DNA from: TMED23 sp964639965
GTDB taxonomy: Bacteria > Pseudomonadota > Alphaproteobacteria > Rhodospirillales > UBA2165
NCBI GenBank assembly: GCA_964639965.1
Contig: CAZXGI010000001.1
Coordinates: forward strand, 1 to 64,000
DNA: 64,000 nt
Reading direction: 5' to 3'
A model generated the notes under the pieces. It made no database searches. It was not told where the DNA came from and saw only the letters and a list, made by a program, of their open reading frames with translations. Below, in pieces: positions 47,092-57,300 of the stretch. Both the position numbers and the translations under genes were made by a program. How positions within the stretch are numbered: position 1 is the stretch's first letter; every line of letters starts with the position of its first letter.

Positions 47092-48045
47092 ATGAATAAG
47101 AATTTTTTATTTTTTCCCCTAAAATTTATTGTTTCTGCCGCATTGATTTGGTTTTTAATATCGAATTTTGAGCTTGGCTCTGCGGTTGATAGATTTGATA
47201 ATATTAATTATTTGTATATTTTTGGTGCCGTTTTAATATTCGCTGCGTTACTATTCAATAATACTGTCCGCTGGATGATAGTCTTGAATGCCATCTATGC
47301 AGATTTATCGTTTGGCAAGGCATTCAAGATCCTTTGGATTTCTTATTTTTTCAATCAAACCCTCCCTTCAACCATTGGGGGAGATGCTTATAAAATATAT
47401 TTGGTCCGAAAGACAGGTATCGAATTAAAGAGCGCCATTACCGGTGTAATGCTGGAAAGAGCAGTAGCGTTTTTAGGCTTAATCTTTCTTGTTATTTTAA
47501 GCCAACCTTTCTTATTAGCACGTATTGAAGATGATCCGTCTAAATTTTTATTTCCTTTGTTGGCTGTGATGTCGATGTTTGGAATTATTGCTCTATTGTT
47601 ATTAGATCGCTTACCAAAGCGGCTACAAGCTATGACAATTATTAGGGGTTTGTTACATTTAGCATCAGATGCAAAAAGACTTTTTTTATCTCCGCAACAT
47701 GCTTCCAAGGCAATTATTTTAGGGATTTCTGGAAATATTTTGATTGCTATGCTTGCTTATTTTACGTTCTATGCTTTGTCTGTCGATGTGTCAATTTTAG
47801 ATTGTCTGGTTTTAATTCCTCCTGTAATTTTATTTATTACTTTGCCGATCTCTATTGCAGGTTGGGGGGTTAGAGAAGGCGCAATGGTGGGTGCTTTTGC
47901 ACTTGTCGGAGTTTTGGAGGGAGATGCATTTGTTGTATCTGTACTATTTGGCCTACTAAATATTATATTTTCGCTCCCTGGTGGTTTATTATGGTTACTG
48001 GGAGATTATAATAGAGCCGAAGTTGTTAATGAAGTTAAACATTAA
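47092..48045 (+). CDS. UPF0104/lysylphosphatidylglycerol synthase-type membrane protein
   Basis: A 317-residue integral membrane protein with about eight hydrophobic segments. The conserved GGDAYKIYLVRK and GWGVREGAMV motifs put it in the flippase-like UPF0104 group that includes the membrane domain of MprF and AglD. No cytoplasmic lysyl-transfer domain is present, so it is not a full MprF. A lipid- or polyprenol-linked substrate is likely from family, unproven. It follows the radical SAM gene after 118 bases on the same strand. Confidence 0.82.
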   Translation: MNKNFLFFPLKFIVSAALIWFLISNFELGSAVDRFDNINYLYIFGAVLIFAALLFNNTVRWMIVLNAIYADLSFGKAFKILWISYFFNQTLPSTIGGDAYKIYLVRKTGIELKSAITGVMLERAVAFLGLIFLVILSQPFLLARIEDDPSKFLFPLLAVMSMFGIIALLLLDRLPKRLQAMTIIRGLLHLASDAKRLFLSPQHASKAIILGISGNILIAMLAYFTFYALSVDVSILDCLVLIPPVILFITLPISIAGWGVREGAMVGAFALVGVLEGDAFVVSVLFGLLNIIFSLPGGLLWLLGDYNRAEVVNEVKH

Positions 48046-48152
48046 AATTTAACTTTATATCAGACTATCTTAAACTAGGTCTTTTAATTATTCTGTCGGC
48101 CGTTACATTGGCTTATTAGAATTGTGGTCCACATAATCTTAAAGAGGATTCC

Positions 48153-49655
48153 ATGAAAATATCATTTGTAAAACCAGGATTTCCAGCGACTGGTATATTA
48201 GTTGTAACGGCCTTTTCTAACGGTAAAATGACGCCATCCGCATCTAAATTAAACAAAAAAGTCGGAGGTGCTCTTACACGGGCAATTAGAGGAAGTCATT
48301 TTGAGGGTAAAAAAGGACAATCACTAGAAATTGTTGCCCCAGCAGATACTAAACTTGATCTTATAATGATAGTTGGTCTCGGTAAGGCAACAGAAATAAC
48401 TGGTCTTGAGATGCAAAAACTTGGCGGAAGGATATATGCTGGTACGCGGCAGGCAAAAAAAGGCTTGGTTACAGTTGTTTTAGACCCTATTGCTGAAGCA
48501 AAATCGAATGTTGTAGAAATGGCTAGCGAAATTGCATTCGGTGCAAATTTACGTTCGTATAGATTTGATAAATATAAGACAAAATTAAAGCCAGAAAATA
48601 AGCCAAAAATTAGAACGCTTTCTATTGCTTGTTCGGGATTTGATAATGCCCGCAAAAAATACGCCAGACTAGCTAAAATTGCAGATGGTGTTTTTTTTAC
48701 TCGTGATTTGGTCTCCGAGCCATCAAACATCCTCTATCCAGATACACTGGCTAAGCAAGCAAGAACATTGGAAAAAATAGGTGTTAAAGTTCAAATTCTT
48801 GGGGAGCCTCAGATGAAGCGCCTAGGAATGGGGGCTTTGCTTGGAGTTGGACAAGGAAGTGTTCGTGAATCCCGATTAGTCGTTATGCAGTGGAACGGTG
48901 GTTTGAGAGGAAAAGGAAAAGAATCCCAGCCACTGGCCTTCGTTGGTAAAGGGGTTACATTCGATACCGGCGGTATTTCGATCAAGCCTTCGGCTGGGAT
49001 GGAGGATATGAAATGGGATATGGGTGGCTCAGGTGTAGTTATGGGCTTAATAAAAGCACTTGCTGGCCGTAAAGCAAAAGTTAATGCGGTGGGAGTTGTT
49101 GGTCTTGTCGAGAACATGCCTGGCGGGAATGCTCAGCGACCCGGTGACGTCGTCACTTCTATGTCGGGACAGACGATTGAGGTGTTGAATACGGATGCAG
49201 AAGGGCGTTTGGTTCTGGCTGATTCATTATATTATACTAAGGAGAGATTTAAGCCAAAATTTATGGTAAATCTTGCCACGCTTACGGGAGCTATAATTGT
49301 TTCCCTTGGTAGTCATCACGCCGGATTATTCTCTAATAACGACCAACTTTCCCAAAGGCTAATTAAGGCGGGTGAGGATGTCGAGGAAAGATTATGGCGC
49401 TTACCTCTGAGTGATGCTTATGATAAAATGATTAACTCACAAATTGCTGATATGCAAAATATTGGTGGTCGAGGTGCTGGTAGCATAACAGCAGCCCAGT
49501 TTCTTCAGCGTTTTGTCGGAAAGACACCCTGGGCTCACTTGGATATAGCAGGGGTTACTTGGTCTAAATCTGATACACCCACGGTACCAAAGGGAGGAAC
49601 GGCTTTTGGCGTTCGTTTGCTTGATCGTTTAGTAGCTAATAATTATGAAAAATAA
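48153..49655 (+). CDS. pepA: Leucyl aminopeptidase, M17 family
   Basis: Hexameric cytoplasmic aminopeptidase with two metals. The catalytic C-domain has VGKGVTFDTGGISIKPS and the signature NTDAEGRLVLADSL. The N-domain is macro-like and less conserved. The 500-residue length is normal. GAGG precedes the ATG at 48153. It is followed by holC, the usual neighbour, but is separated here from lptF, which often lies divergently beside pepA. Confidence 0.95.
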   Translation: MKISFVKPGFPATGILVVTAFSNGKMTPSASKLNKKVGGALTRAIRGSHFEGKKGQSLEIVAPADTKLDLIMIVGLGKATEITGLEMQKLGGRIYAGTRQAKKGLVTVVLDPIAEAKSNVVEMASEIAFGANLRSYRFDKYKTKLKPENKPKIRTLSIACSGFDNARKKYARLAKIADGVFFTRDLVSEPSNILYPDTLAKQARTLEKIGVKVQILGEPQMKRLGMGALLGVGQGSVRESRLVVMQWNGGLRGKGKESQPLAFVGKGVTFDTGGISIKPSAGMEDMKWDMGGSGVVMGLIKALAGRKAKVNAVGVVGLVENMPGGNAQRPGDVVTSMSGQTIEVLNTDAEGRLVLADSLYYTKERFKPKFMVNLATLTGAIIVSLGSHHAGLFSNNDQLSQRLIKAGEDVEERLWRLPLSDAYDKMINSQIADMQNIGGRGAGSITAAQFLQRFVGKTPWAHLDIAGVTWSKSDTPTVPKGGTAFGVRLLDRLVANNYEK

Positions 49656-49753
49656 TTTGTTATTTAATTATTATAATTTTTATTAGGATCCCAAGCTTTA
49701 AGTGTTTTTTTTGCTTTCGAGTGTATTAATTTAATCTTGTATTGTTTAACAAT

Positions 49754-50206
49754 ATGACAGATGTCTCTTTTTATCATTTACAACAAAGTTCTTTGGAAGG
49801 TACGCTTCCCAAGCTCCTCGAGCGTGCACTTGAAGCTGATAAGAAGGCTTTGGTGCGCACTGGTTCTGCTGAATTGATGGAGTCTATAAGTTCAGCACTT
49901 TGGACAAAACGCAGCGAAAGTTGGATACCGCATGGGTTTGAGAGAGATGAATATGCTAAACACCAGCCAATCTGGTTGACTAGTGGTTTGGATAATCCAA
50001 ATGGAGCAAATTTTATATTTTTGGTGGGAGGTGTCGAGGCTCCTGATGTCACAAAATTTGAGCGGTGTTTTGATTTATTTAACGGCAACGACGCTGCCTC
50101 TGTGGAGGCAGCTAGGAAGCGATGGAAAATATTAAAAGAAGCCGGACATCAGCTAAAGTATTGGCAGGAAAATTGGCAAGGTAAATGGCAAGAAAAAAGC
50201 CAATAG
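49754..50206 (+). CDS. holC: DNA polymerase III chi subunit
   Basis: Binds psi and single-strand binding protein in the clamp-loader complex. ATG at 49754 is chosen because the protein then starts MTDVSFYHL, the usual N-terminus; a TTG at 49742 would add a short unlike piece. LEGTLPKLLERALEADKKALVR, WIPHG and GGVEAPDVTKFERCFDLFNGND are typical. The C-terminus ends in YWQENWQGKWQEKSQ, a short Trp-Gln repeat that looks unusual. It follows pepA after 98 bases and converges with the lyase gene. Confidence 0.9.
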   Translation: MTDVSFYHLQQSSLEGTLPKLLERALEADKKALVRTGSAELMESISSALWTKRSESWIPHGFERDEYAKHQPIWLTSGLDNPNGANFIFLVGGVEAPDVTKFERCFDLFNGNDAASVEAARKRWKILKEAGHQLKYWQENWQGKWQEKSQ

Positions 50207-50217
50207 AAAATTATTTT

Positions 50218-51144
50218 TTATTGAAATTGATTTTTATTGAACATTTCAAAGTCTATGTCTTTTAGCGCTTGAGACAGGTGTGACATTTGCGCGGAGGTCA
50301 GAGGAATAAGTGGGGGGCGGACTGTAAACCATGTGGGATCTTCGCTATAGAGACCGGTCGCAGCTTTTAGTGCCGGAATCATTGGATAGGCTTGAAATAT
50401 ATCGCGAACAATATTGAGTCCTTTCTGGATCCTATTAGCCTCATTTGACTGCCAGTTATTAAATAGATTATTTATAGCAGCAGGATTTACATTAGCTGTT
50501 GCTGAAATGCAGCCCGCGCCACCGTTTCGCATATTATCTAACAAAAATGTCTCAGCTCCAACGAATACACGGAAGTCGTCCCAACCGGCATCTAGCATAC
50601 TTTTGGTGTGATCCCAATCGCCAGAGCTATCTTTGATGCCAACAACAGTATCTGGATATTCTTTAATTAACCTTTCGATCAAATTCAAACTCAAAGGTAC
50701 GTTTGATACATTTGGAATGTGATAAAGGTAAATATGGAGTTCGGAACTTCCAACTCGTTGTATTATTTCTGAGAAGTTTGCAAAAAGGCCATCGTCGCTA
50801 ACATTTTTATAATAAAACGGGGGTAACATTAATGTGCCCCCAACACCTAATCGTACAGCATGTTTGGTTAGCCGAATACTATCTGAGAGCGCACAGCAAC
50901 CTGTACCAGGCATCATTCGATTTGGGTCGATGCCCTCAGCCACAAGATATTCAAGCAACTCAACTTTTTCATTCGTCGAGAGCGAGTTTGCCTCACTATT
51001 GGTGCCAAATACAGCGAGGCCTACATTATGTGATAACATCCACTCACACTGATTGAAAAGGCGCTTAGCATCAGGAGAAAAATCTTCTCTAAATGGCGTG
51101 ATCACAGGGGTTAATACCCCGGCGAATTTTTCTGGTAGGCTCAT
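50218..51144 (-). CDS. DapA/NanA-family lyase of unknown substrate
   Basis: A 308-residue class I aldolase of the dihydrodipicolinate synthase family. The Schiff-base Lys171 is in VVGIKDSSGDW and Tyr141 in IYLYHIPN. The substrate loop GTNSEANSLS differs from the GTTGEAATL of true DapA, so lysine synthesis is not supported. The N-terminus MSLPEKFAGVLTPVITPF is typical. Family members act on neuraminate, KDG, hydroxyproline-derived or similar 2-oxo acids; no substrate can be chosen. It stands alone between holC and ndk, transcribed against both. Confidence 0.88.
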   Translation of the reverse strand: MSLPEKFAGVLTPVITPFREDFSPDAKRLFNQCEWMLSHNVGLAVFGTNSEANSLSTNEKVELLEYLVAEGIDPNRMMPGTGCCALSDSIRLTKHAVRLGVGGTLMLPPFYYKNVSDDGLFANFSEIIQRVGSSELHIYLYHIPNVSNVPLSLNLIERLIKEYPDTVVGIKDSSGDWDHTKSMLDAGWDDFRVFVGAETFLLDNMRNGGAGCISATANVNPAAINNLFNNWQSNEANRIQKGLNIVRDIFQAYPMIPALKAATGLYSEDPTWFTVRPPLIPLTSAQMSHLSQALKDIDFEMFNKNQFQ

Positions 51145-51430
51145 CTCGAATTTCCTATTATTTAATACTAGTTAAAACCTAGAAATAAAATTTCGTAAAA
51201 ATTATATTACATGAGAATTATTGAAAAAAAAGAATTTCATTTTTCAGGGTGATTTGCAGCATTAAGTTGGATGTAACACGTCAACCCCTCCTGCGAAAGA
51301 GAAGAGGTGTTTCGAATTGTAGTAAATAATTAGTTGCCAGCAGAGCGCGATCAAGCTATAAGCACTCGTTTTTTCGGCAGTTTGCCGGTGTTTAAAAATT
51401 CTTTTAAAATAACTAAAGAGGTTCATGGCA

Positions 51431-51853
51431 ATGGCCATAGAGCGAACATTGTCAATAATTAAACCAGATGCTACTCGTCGTAATCTCACCGGTCAGATAA
51501 ACGCGAGATTTGAAGAGGCGGGTCTTCACATCATAGCTCAAAAGCGGCTTCAATTAACACTTGACCAGGCCCAAGGTTTTTATGCTGTTCATAAAGATAG
51601 GGCTTTTTTTGGCGATTTGTGCGATTTTATGATTTCTGGTCCCGTTGTTGTTCAGATCCTCGAAGGTGAGAATGCTATTGCAAGAAATCGTGAAATTATG
51701 GGGGCAACGAATCCCGCGAATGCCGAAGAAGGAACAATTCGTAAAGATTTTGCAGAAAGTGTTGAGGCTAACTCAGTTCATGGGTCAGACGCAGTAGAAA
51801 CGGCCGTTGAAGAAATTAGCTATTTCTTTTCTCAGATAGAGATTGCTGGTTAA
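51431..51853 (+). CDS. ndk: Nucleoside diphosphate kinase
   Basis: Transfers gamma-phosphate between nucleotides. His117 in NSVHGSD is the phosphohistidine and Lys11 in IIKPDATRR binds phosphate. ATG at 51431 gives the family-typical 140 residues and an AGAGG 9 bases upstream; the ATG at 51425 has only three bases of spacing. It is followed after 34 bases by the metallo-beta-lactamase-fold gene. Confidence 0.97.
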   Translation: MAIERTLSIIKPDATRRNLTGQINARFEEAGLHIIAQKRLQLTLDQAQGFYAVHKDRAFFGDLCDFMISGPVVVQILEGENAIARNREIMGATNPANAEEGTIRKDFAESVEANSVHGSDAVETAVEEISYFFSQIEIAG

Positions 51854-51887
51854 AAAGTAGTTTCCTTTACTTATAGGCAGCAGAATT

Positions 51888-53000
51888 TTGAGTTTTAATG
51901 GCAATAAGAAAAACGATCACTCGCCAATGTATTTATGCAGATTTGCGTTCTATGTTTTATGCATAATATTGATTACGAGCTGTTCAGAGGTCGAGCGTCG
52001 GGCTGGTAAACCTTGGCATCACACAACGGAAGGGTTTCGTAATCCTCTGGGAAGTCCGGAAAAGAACACATGGTTGGCACGTTTGCCATGGCTTTTAAGT
52101 CGACCTTTTCAAACAATGTTCAGAGATTCTCCCACAATTCCATTTGATCATGTGCTGCCAAAGAAAAAAATAATTGCTGAATTAAAGCGCACTAGCGGAA
52201 GTAACACAGTTACATGGCTCGGCCATATGACAGCTTTATTACGTATTGATGGGAAGTCAATTTTAACTGATCCTTGGCTTACTAATTACGCATCACCAAT
52301 CCCGCCACTTGGCCCAAAACGTTATATAGAGCCGCCTCTAAATATTAACGAGCTACCACAAATTGATTTTGTAGTAATTTCTCATGATCATTTTGATCAT
52401 CTTGACCTACCTACAATAGCTGCAATTCCTAATCGAGGCAAAATAACCGCTATCGTTCCATTGGGAATTGGAAAATATTTTAAGGAGTTCGGTTACGGAA
52501 AGGTGATTGAATTGGATTGGGAGCAATCAGTAGTTGAGGCAAAGATAATGTTTACGGCCTTACCTGTCATACATTGGTCAAAAAGATCTTTGTTTTCTGC
52601 CAATAAGACGTTATGGGCTGGTTGGGCAATAAAGGGAGAAAGCGGAACCCGAGTTTTTTTTGGCGGAGATGCCGAATATGGCCCCATTTACAAAGAACTA
52701 GCTAAGAAATTTGGAGGATTTGATCTATCCTTATTATCAATAGGAGCATTTTTGCCCCGGGTTATAATGCAAGGTGCTCACTGTATACCGGAAGAATGCA
52801 TTCGTATCGGACATGATTTAAGATCTCAAAATCATTTGGCGATGCATTGGGGAACCTTGCTATTAGGAGATGACACGCCAACGGATGCACTTCAGCGTTT
52901 CAAAGAAGGCGCGAAGAAACTAAACATTCCTGAAAAAAAAGTATGGATCTTTAAAATTGGTGAAACGCGAATTATTCCTCGAAATCATACTAAACCATAA
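51888..53000 (+). CDS. MBL-fold metal-dependent hydrolase, probable lipoprotein
   Basis: The metal motif HDHFDHLD and VTWLGHMTALLRIDGKSILTDP place it in the NAPE-PLD/UlaG-like branch of the metallo-beta-lactamase fold. GGDAEYGP and LAMHWGTLLLGDD add later ligands. The N-terminus has a signal ending in LITSC, so it should be a lipoprotein. The start is uncertain: TTG at 51888 (370 residues) or ATG at 51927 (357). Members act on N-acyl phospholipids or related esters; a lipid role here is only suggested by family. The gene precedes an RND pump pair by 68 bases. Confidence 0.85.
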   Translation: MSFNGNKKNDHSPMYLCRFAFYVLCIILITSCSEVERRAGKPWHHTTEGFRNPLGSPEKNTWLARLPWLLSRPFQTMFRDSPTIPFDHVLPKKKIIAELKRTSGSNTVTWLGHMTALLRIDGKSILTDPWLTNYASPIPPLGPKRYIEPPLNINELPQIDFVVISHDHFDHLDLPTIAAIPNRGKITAIVPLGIGKYFKEFGYGKVIELDWEQSVVEAKIMFTALPVIHWSKRSLFSANKTLWAGWAIKGESGTRVFFGGDAEYGPIYKELAKKFGGFDLSLLSIGAFLPRVIMQGAHCIPEECIRIGHDLRSQNHLAMHWGTLLLGDDTPTDALQRFKEGAKKLNIPEKKVWIFKIGETRIIPRNHTKP

Positions 53001-53068
53001 CAAAAAATATGCTCGTATCTCTGGGCATAATCAGTTAAATAAGAAAAAACAGGTACCGAGTTGTATTT

Positions 53069-54349
53069 ATGAACATAAACAAGAACTTCAAACATATAAT
53101 TTTGGCACTTTTAATTATAGTTCTTGGTGTTGCTATCTTTATTTTATTGCGTTTAACCGCCCCTACGGTAATTGCTGAACCTGAGAAAGAGAAAGTTTGG
53201 CCTGTGGCCACTCAGGTCATCAAGGCATCGAGCATGCGCCCTTTGATAAGAGAATTTGGCACTATTGTTGCTGGAAGTCAGGCTGATTTGCGGCCTTTGG
53301 TTGCTGGTCGTATTATTGAAGTTGGCCCAGACTATTTTGAGGGTTCAATTGTAAGAAAAGGCCAACTTTTGGCTAAAATCGACCCCTTTGACTATGAAGT
53401 GAAAGTCCAAGATAGTAGGGCAGCCTTGGATGAAGTTTTGACTCGAATTTCTGAAATAGAAGGTGAGATTAAATATGAGACAAAACTGCTAAAAATAACT
53501 GCTTCCCAACTATCTTTACGCAAAAGAAATCTCGCGAGACGCCAAAGGCTTGTAAAGAAGGGGTCTGGTTCTCGCAAATCTCTTGATGACGCGGAACTAG
53601 CTTACAATGATACTGCAAAGAATTTAGCTGTTCGGCAACAAGTAAAACTAAGGTTAAAAAATAAATTAAATCAGCAAAAAGCGTCGGCGATGAGAGCAAA
53701 ATCCGCATTAAGATTGGCTAAACGTAATCTGGATGAGACGGTTATAAGGGCTCCTTTCGATGGGTTCTTAGCGAATACAGACGTTTCGACCGGACAGCGA
53801 GTTGGTACCAGTGAACGTTTAGCACGGTTAATTGAAGCCAAGCGCCTTGAGGTCAAATTTCGTTTAAGTGAACGTGCTTTTTCAACATTGATCAAAAATA
53901 AAGGTAAGCTCGCTGTTGATAGCATTGCAAGATCTGAACTAATTGGAAAAGAGATAAATGTAATATGGAGTATTGGAGGCAGGGATATTGCCTATAAAGC
54001 TGTCATTGAGCGAGTGGGTGCAGAAATTGATACTACGGGCGGTGGTATTGATGTCTATGCCCGGTTGACTGAAATAAATTTGACCACAGCTCTCCGGCCC
54101 GGAGCTTTTGTTGAAGTTAAAATTCCATCACGATTGTATGAGAATGTAGCTCGGGTTCCGGATACGGCTGTAGTGGGTGGAAAAGCAATCTTTATAATTG
54201 AGAAGGGACGAGTTAAAGAGAAAACCGTTGAATTAGTTTATAAAGGGCCTAATTCGGTGTTGATACGCGGTTCTAGACTGCAAAATAAAATTGTAATTAC
54301 GCGACCATTTCCAAAAATTGCAAATGGCTTGAGGGTAGAGCCTCGATGA
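53069..54349 (+). CDS. RND efflux periplasmic adaptor (membrane fusion protein)
   Basis: A 426-residue HlyD-like adaptor that links an inner-membrane pump to an outer-membrane channel. It has an N-terminal membrane or signal segment (residues 7-30), a lipoyl/barrel-sandwich half around AGRIIEVGPDYFEGSIVRKGQLLAKIDPFDYE, an alpha-hairpin of charged coiled helices, and the second half around VIRAPFDGFLANTDVSTGQRVG. It overlaps the pump gene by four bases (ATGA), so both are translated together. The substrate is unknown. Confidence 0.92.
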   Translation: MNINKNFKHIILALLIIVLGVAIFILLRLTAPTVIAEPEKEKVWPVATQVIKASSMRPLIREFGTIVAGSQADLRPLVAGRIIEVGPDYFEGSIVRKGQLLAKIDPFDYEVKVQDSRAALDEVLTRISEIEGEIKYETKLLKITASQLSLRKRNLARRQRLVKKGSGSRKSLDDAELAYNDTAKNLAVRQQVKLRLKNKLNQQKASAMRAKSALRLAKRNLDETVIRAPFDGFLANTDVSTGQRVGTSERLARLIEAKRLEVKFRLSERAFSTLIKNKGKLAVDSIARSELIGKEINVIWSIGGRDIAYKAVIERVGAEIDTTGGGIDVYARLTEINLTTALRPGAFVEVKIPSRLYENVARVPDTAVVGGKAIFIIEKGRVKEKTVELVYKGPNSVLIRGSRLQNKIVITRPFPKIANGLRVEPR

Positions 54350-57300
54350 CTAAAGAAAGCGAAAATGAAGAATCGCCGATCATAAAATCTGGGCCGATAG
54401 CTTTATTCGCGAGACATCCAACGGCAGCAAACTTGATAATGTTCTTGATGATTATTGTTGGGATCTGGGGAACTATCAAGATGAATTCACAGTTTCTACC
54501 TAGCTTTGGAATTGACGTGATTACGGTATCTATTGAATGGCCTGGAGCTAACTCCGAAGACGTAGATACAAATATTATCCAGTTGGTCGAACCAGAAGTT
54601 AGGTTTCTTGATTCTGTAAAGAAAGTTCAGTCAACTTCATCTGAGGGCATCGCTTCAATTTTGATTGAATTTGAAGCTGGAGCAGAAATGCAATCGGCTC
54701 TTTCGAATGTAGAAGCCGCTGTTTCTCGAATTATAACTTTACCAGTTGACGCTAAGAAACCAATAATTAAGCGCATGGTTAGGTATGAAACGATATGTAA
54801 ATTATTAGTTTCTGGAGAGGTTTCTGAGTTGGCGCTAAAGGCTTATGCTAAAGAATTTCGTGATGATTTACTTGCTAGGGGAATTGATCGTATAGAACTG
54901 TTTGGGAGTCGTGATCAAGAGATATGGGTCGAAGCCCAAGAAAAAACATTAAGGCGTCTTGATATAACGTTAAGTGATATTTCCAACAAGATTGGAGTAA
55001 CTTCCTTAGATCTTCCGTCCGGTAATGTGGGTATGGGGTTGCGGCAAATTAGAAGCTTGGGGCTTCTCACTGATGCGGATGGTTTGCGTCGGATGGAAAT
55101 TAAATCTTTGGGCGATGGGCGTAAAATTTATCTTGATGATGTTGCCAGTGTAACTGAGCAGTTTAAGGAGTCAGATGCCGTTGCTTTAAGAAAGGGTGCT
55201 CCTGCGATTGAAATGCATCTGATGCGTGCTTTGGACACCGATGCTCTTGTTCTTGCTTCTAAAGTGGATGACTTTCTTAGAGAGACCACTAAACTATTGC
55301 CAGCGAATTTAAACGTAGAGAGGTATGGCTCGGCGACTGATCTCCTTGATGAGCGAATTAGTCTATTATTGAAAAATGCCATCAGTGGATTGATTATTGT
55401 TGCCCTAATTTTGTTTGTATTTTTGCGGGCTTCAATAGCAATTTGGGTTTTGTTAGGCATTCCCATTTGTTTCATGGCAACTTTAGGCGTGATGTTAGCG
55501 ACGGGACAATCCATCAATATGATAAGTTTATTTGGGCTCATTATGGCTCTCGGTATCGTGGTGGATGATGCGATAGTGGTAGGTGAGCATGCGGACTACC
55601 ATAAGCAAATGGGTCAGAATTCATTAGGCGCTGCGATCTTAGGTGCTCGAAGGATGGCGGCGCCGGTTGTCTGTGCTTCTCTAACTACTATTTGTGCTTT
55701 TTTGCCTTTGATACTGATAGCAGGGATTATTGGTCAAGTTATTGCTGCTATTCCATTAGTAATTGTCGCGGTATTGGTCGCGAGTTTGTTGGAATGTTTT
55801 TATGTGCTTCCGGGCCATCTTAATCATGGCATGAGGATCAAAAGTTTTGGTTTCAAGCCATATGAGAAATTCAGAAATTGGTTTGATAGTTGGTTTGCGA
55901 ATCTTAGGGATATCAAATTCCGAAGGCTGGTTGTACTCAGTATTGAATGGAGATATGCGACCTTAGCATTGGCGTTTGCGTTGTTTTTAAGTGCGGTTGG
56001 TCTCGTCGCCGGAGGTAGAATAGGATTCAATTTCTTTCCTACACCAGAATCTGACAAAATTGTCGTTAATGTAAAAATGGTATCTGGGACCCCTCGCGAT
56101 CAGACGATCTTAATGTTGGAGGAGGTGGAGAGAGCAGCTTATATTTCAGCAGAGAAGTTGTCTGGCAAGGATAATAATCTCATTCAGATGATTATGACCA
56201 AAGTGGGCGTCAAGGTTTCGGGTAATATGAATTCGCCTTTGTCCAACGTTCCTGAAGATACGACCGGGGGTCTAGAATTAGAGCTTCTTACCGCGGACAA
56301 AAGATCCATTAGAACCATGCAGTTTGTTGAGGCTTGGAGAGCAGAGGTGAGACACCTTGCGGGTTTAAAAACGTTAACCATACAAGAAGTGAGGGGTGGT
56401 CCGCCGGGTCGGGATATTGATATAAGGTTGATGGGATCTAATATTTATGCACTAAAAAATGTAGCAAATCATGTAATGAAGATACTTGAGCGGTATCCGG
56501 GGGTTAGTAATGTCGAAGATGATCTGCCCTATGGCAAAAGAGAAACAATTTTGAACGTTAATCAGCGAGGAAGATCACTAGGATTTTCAACCGAGAGTAT
56601 TGGCAGGCAACTTCGCAATGCCATTGAAGGGAAAATTGCGAAGAGATTTGCACGCCAGGATGAAGAAGTCGCTGTTCGAGTAATGTACCCTCGAAAGGAG
56701 GTGACGTCGGCGGTTCTTGAAACACTTCATGTTAGAGCCCCCGCCGGTCAGGAAATACCCCTACAACAAATAATTTCATCACGAGAAGCGGTTGGTTTTG
56801 CTAAAATCAAGCGAGAAGAGGGGATCCGGCAGATTGCCATTACTGCTGAAATAGATGCTTCAATTACTTCTGTTAACAAAATACTATCTGCTATAAAGCG
56901 TGACGGTGTAAACGAAATAGCTGATCGTGCCGGTTTAAAGGTTGGTTTTTCGGGAAAAGCTGAAGAGCAAGAGGAAACTTTCGCTGATATGAAGCTTGGA
57001 GCATTGATAGGGCTCGCTGGGATTTATATTGTGCTTGCTTGGGCATTTGCTAGTTACATTCGGCCAATTGTCGTAATGGCGGTTATTCCTATGGGTTTCA
57101 TAGGAGCAGCATTCGGCCATTGGATTTTGGGTTACACTTTAACTATTTTGAGTATGGTAGGATTGATAGGTCTATCTGGTATTATTATCAATGGTTCAAT
57201 AATTTTAGTTACAACAATTGATGAAAAATTAAAAAAAGTTGAGCTTTTTGAGGCCATTGTAGAGGCCTCGTGTGATCGCTTGCGACCTATAGTTATAACC

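Noticed and set aside
50218..51144. Assignment as dapA of lysine synthesis
   Set aside because: The substrate loop differs from DapA and no lysine genes are nearby.
51371..51391. Perfect small hairpin CGGCA/TGCCG before ndk as a terminator
   Set aside because: A T-run precedes the stem on the plus strand and an A-run follows on the minus strand, so neither orientation has the stem followed by T.
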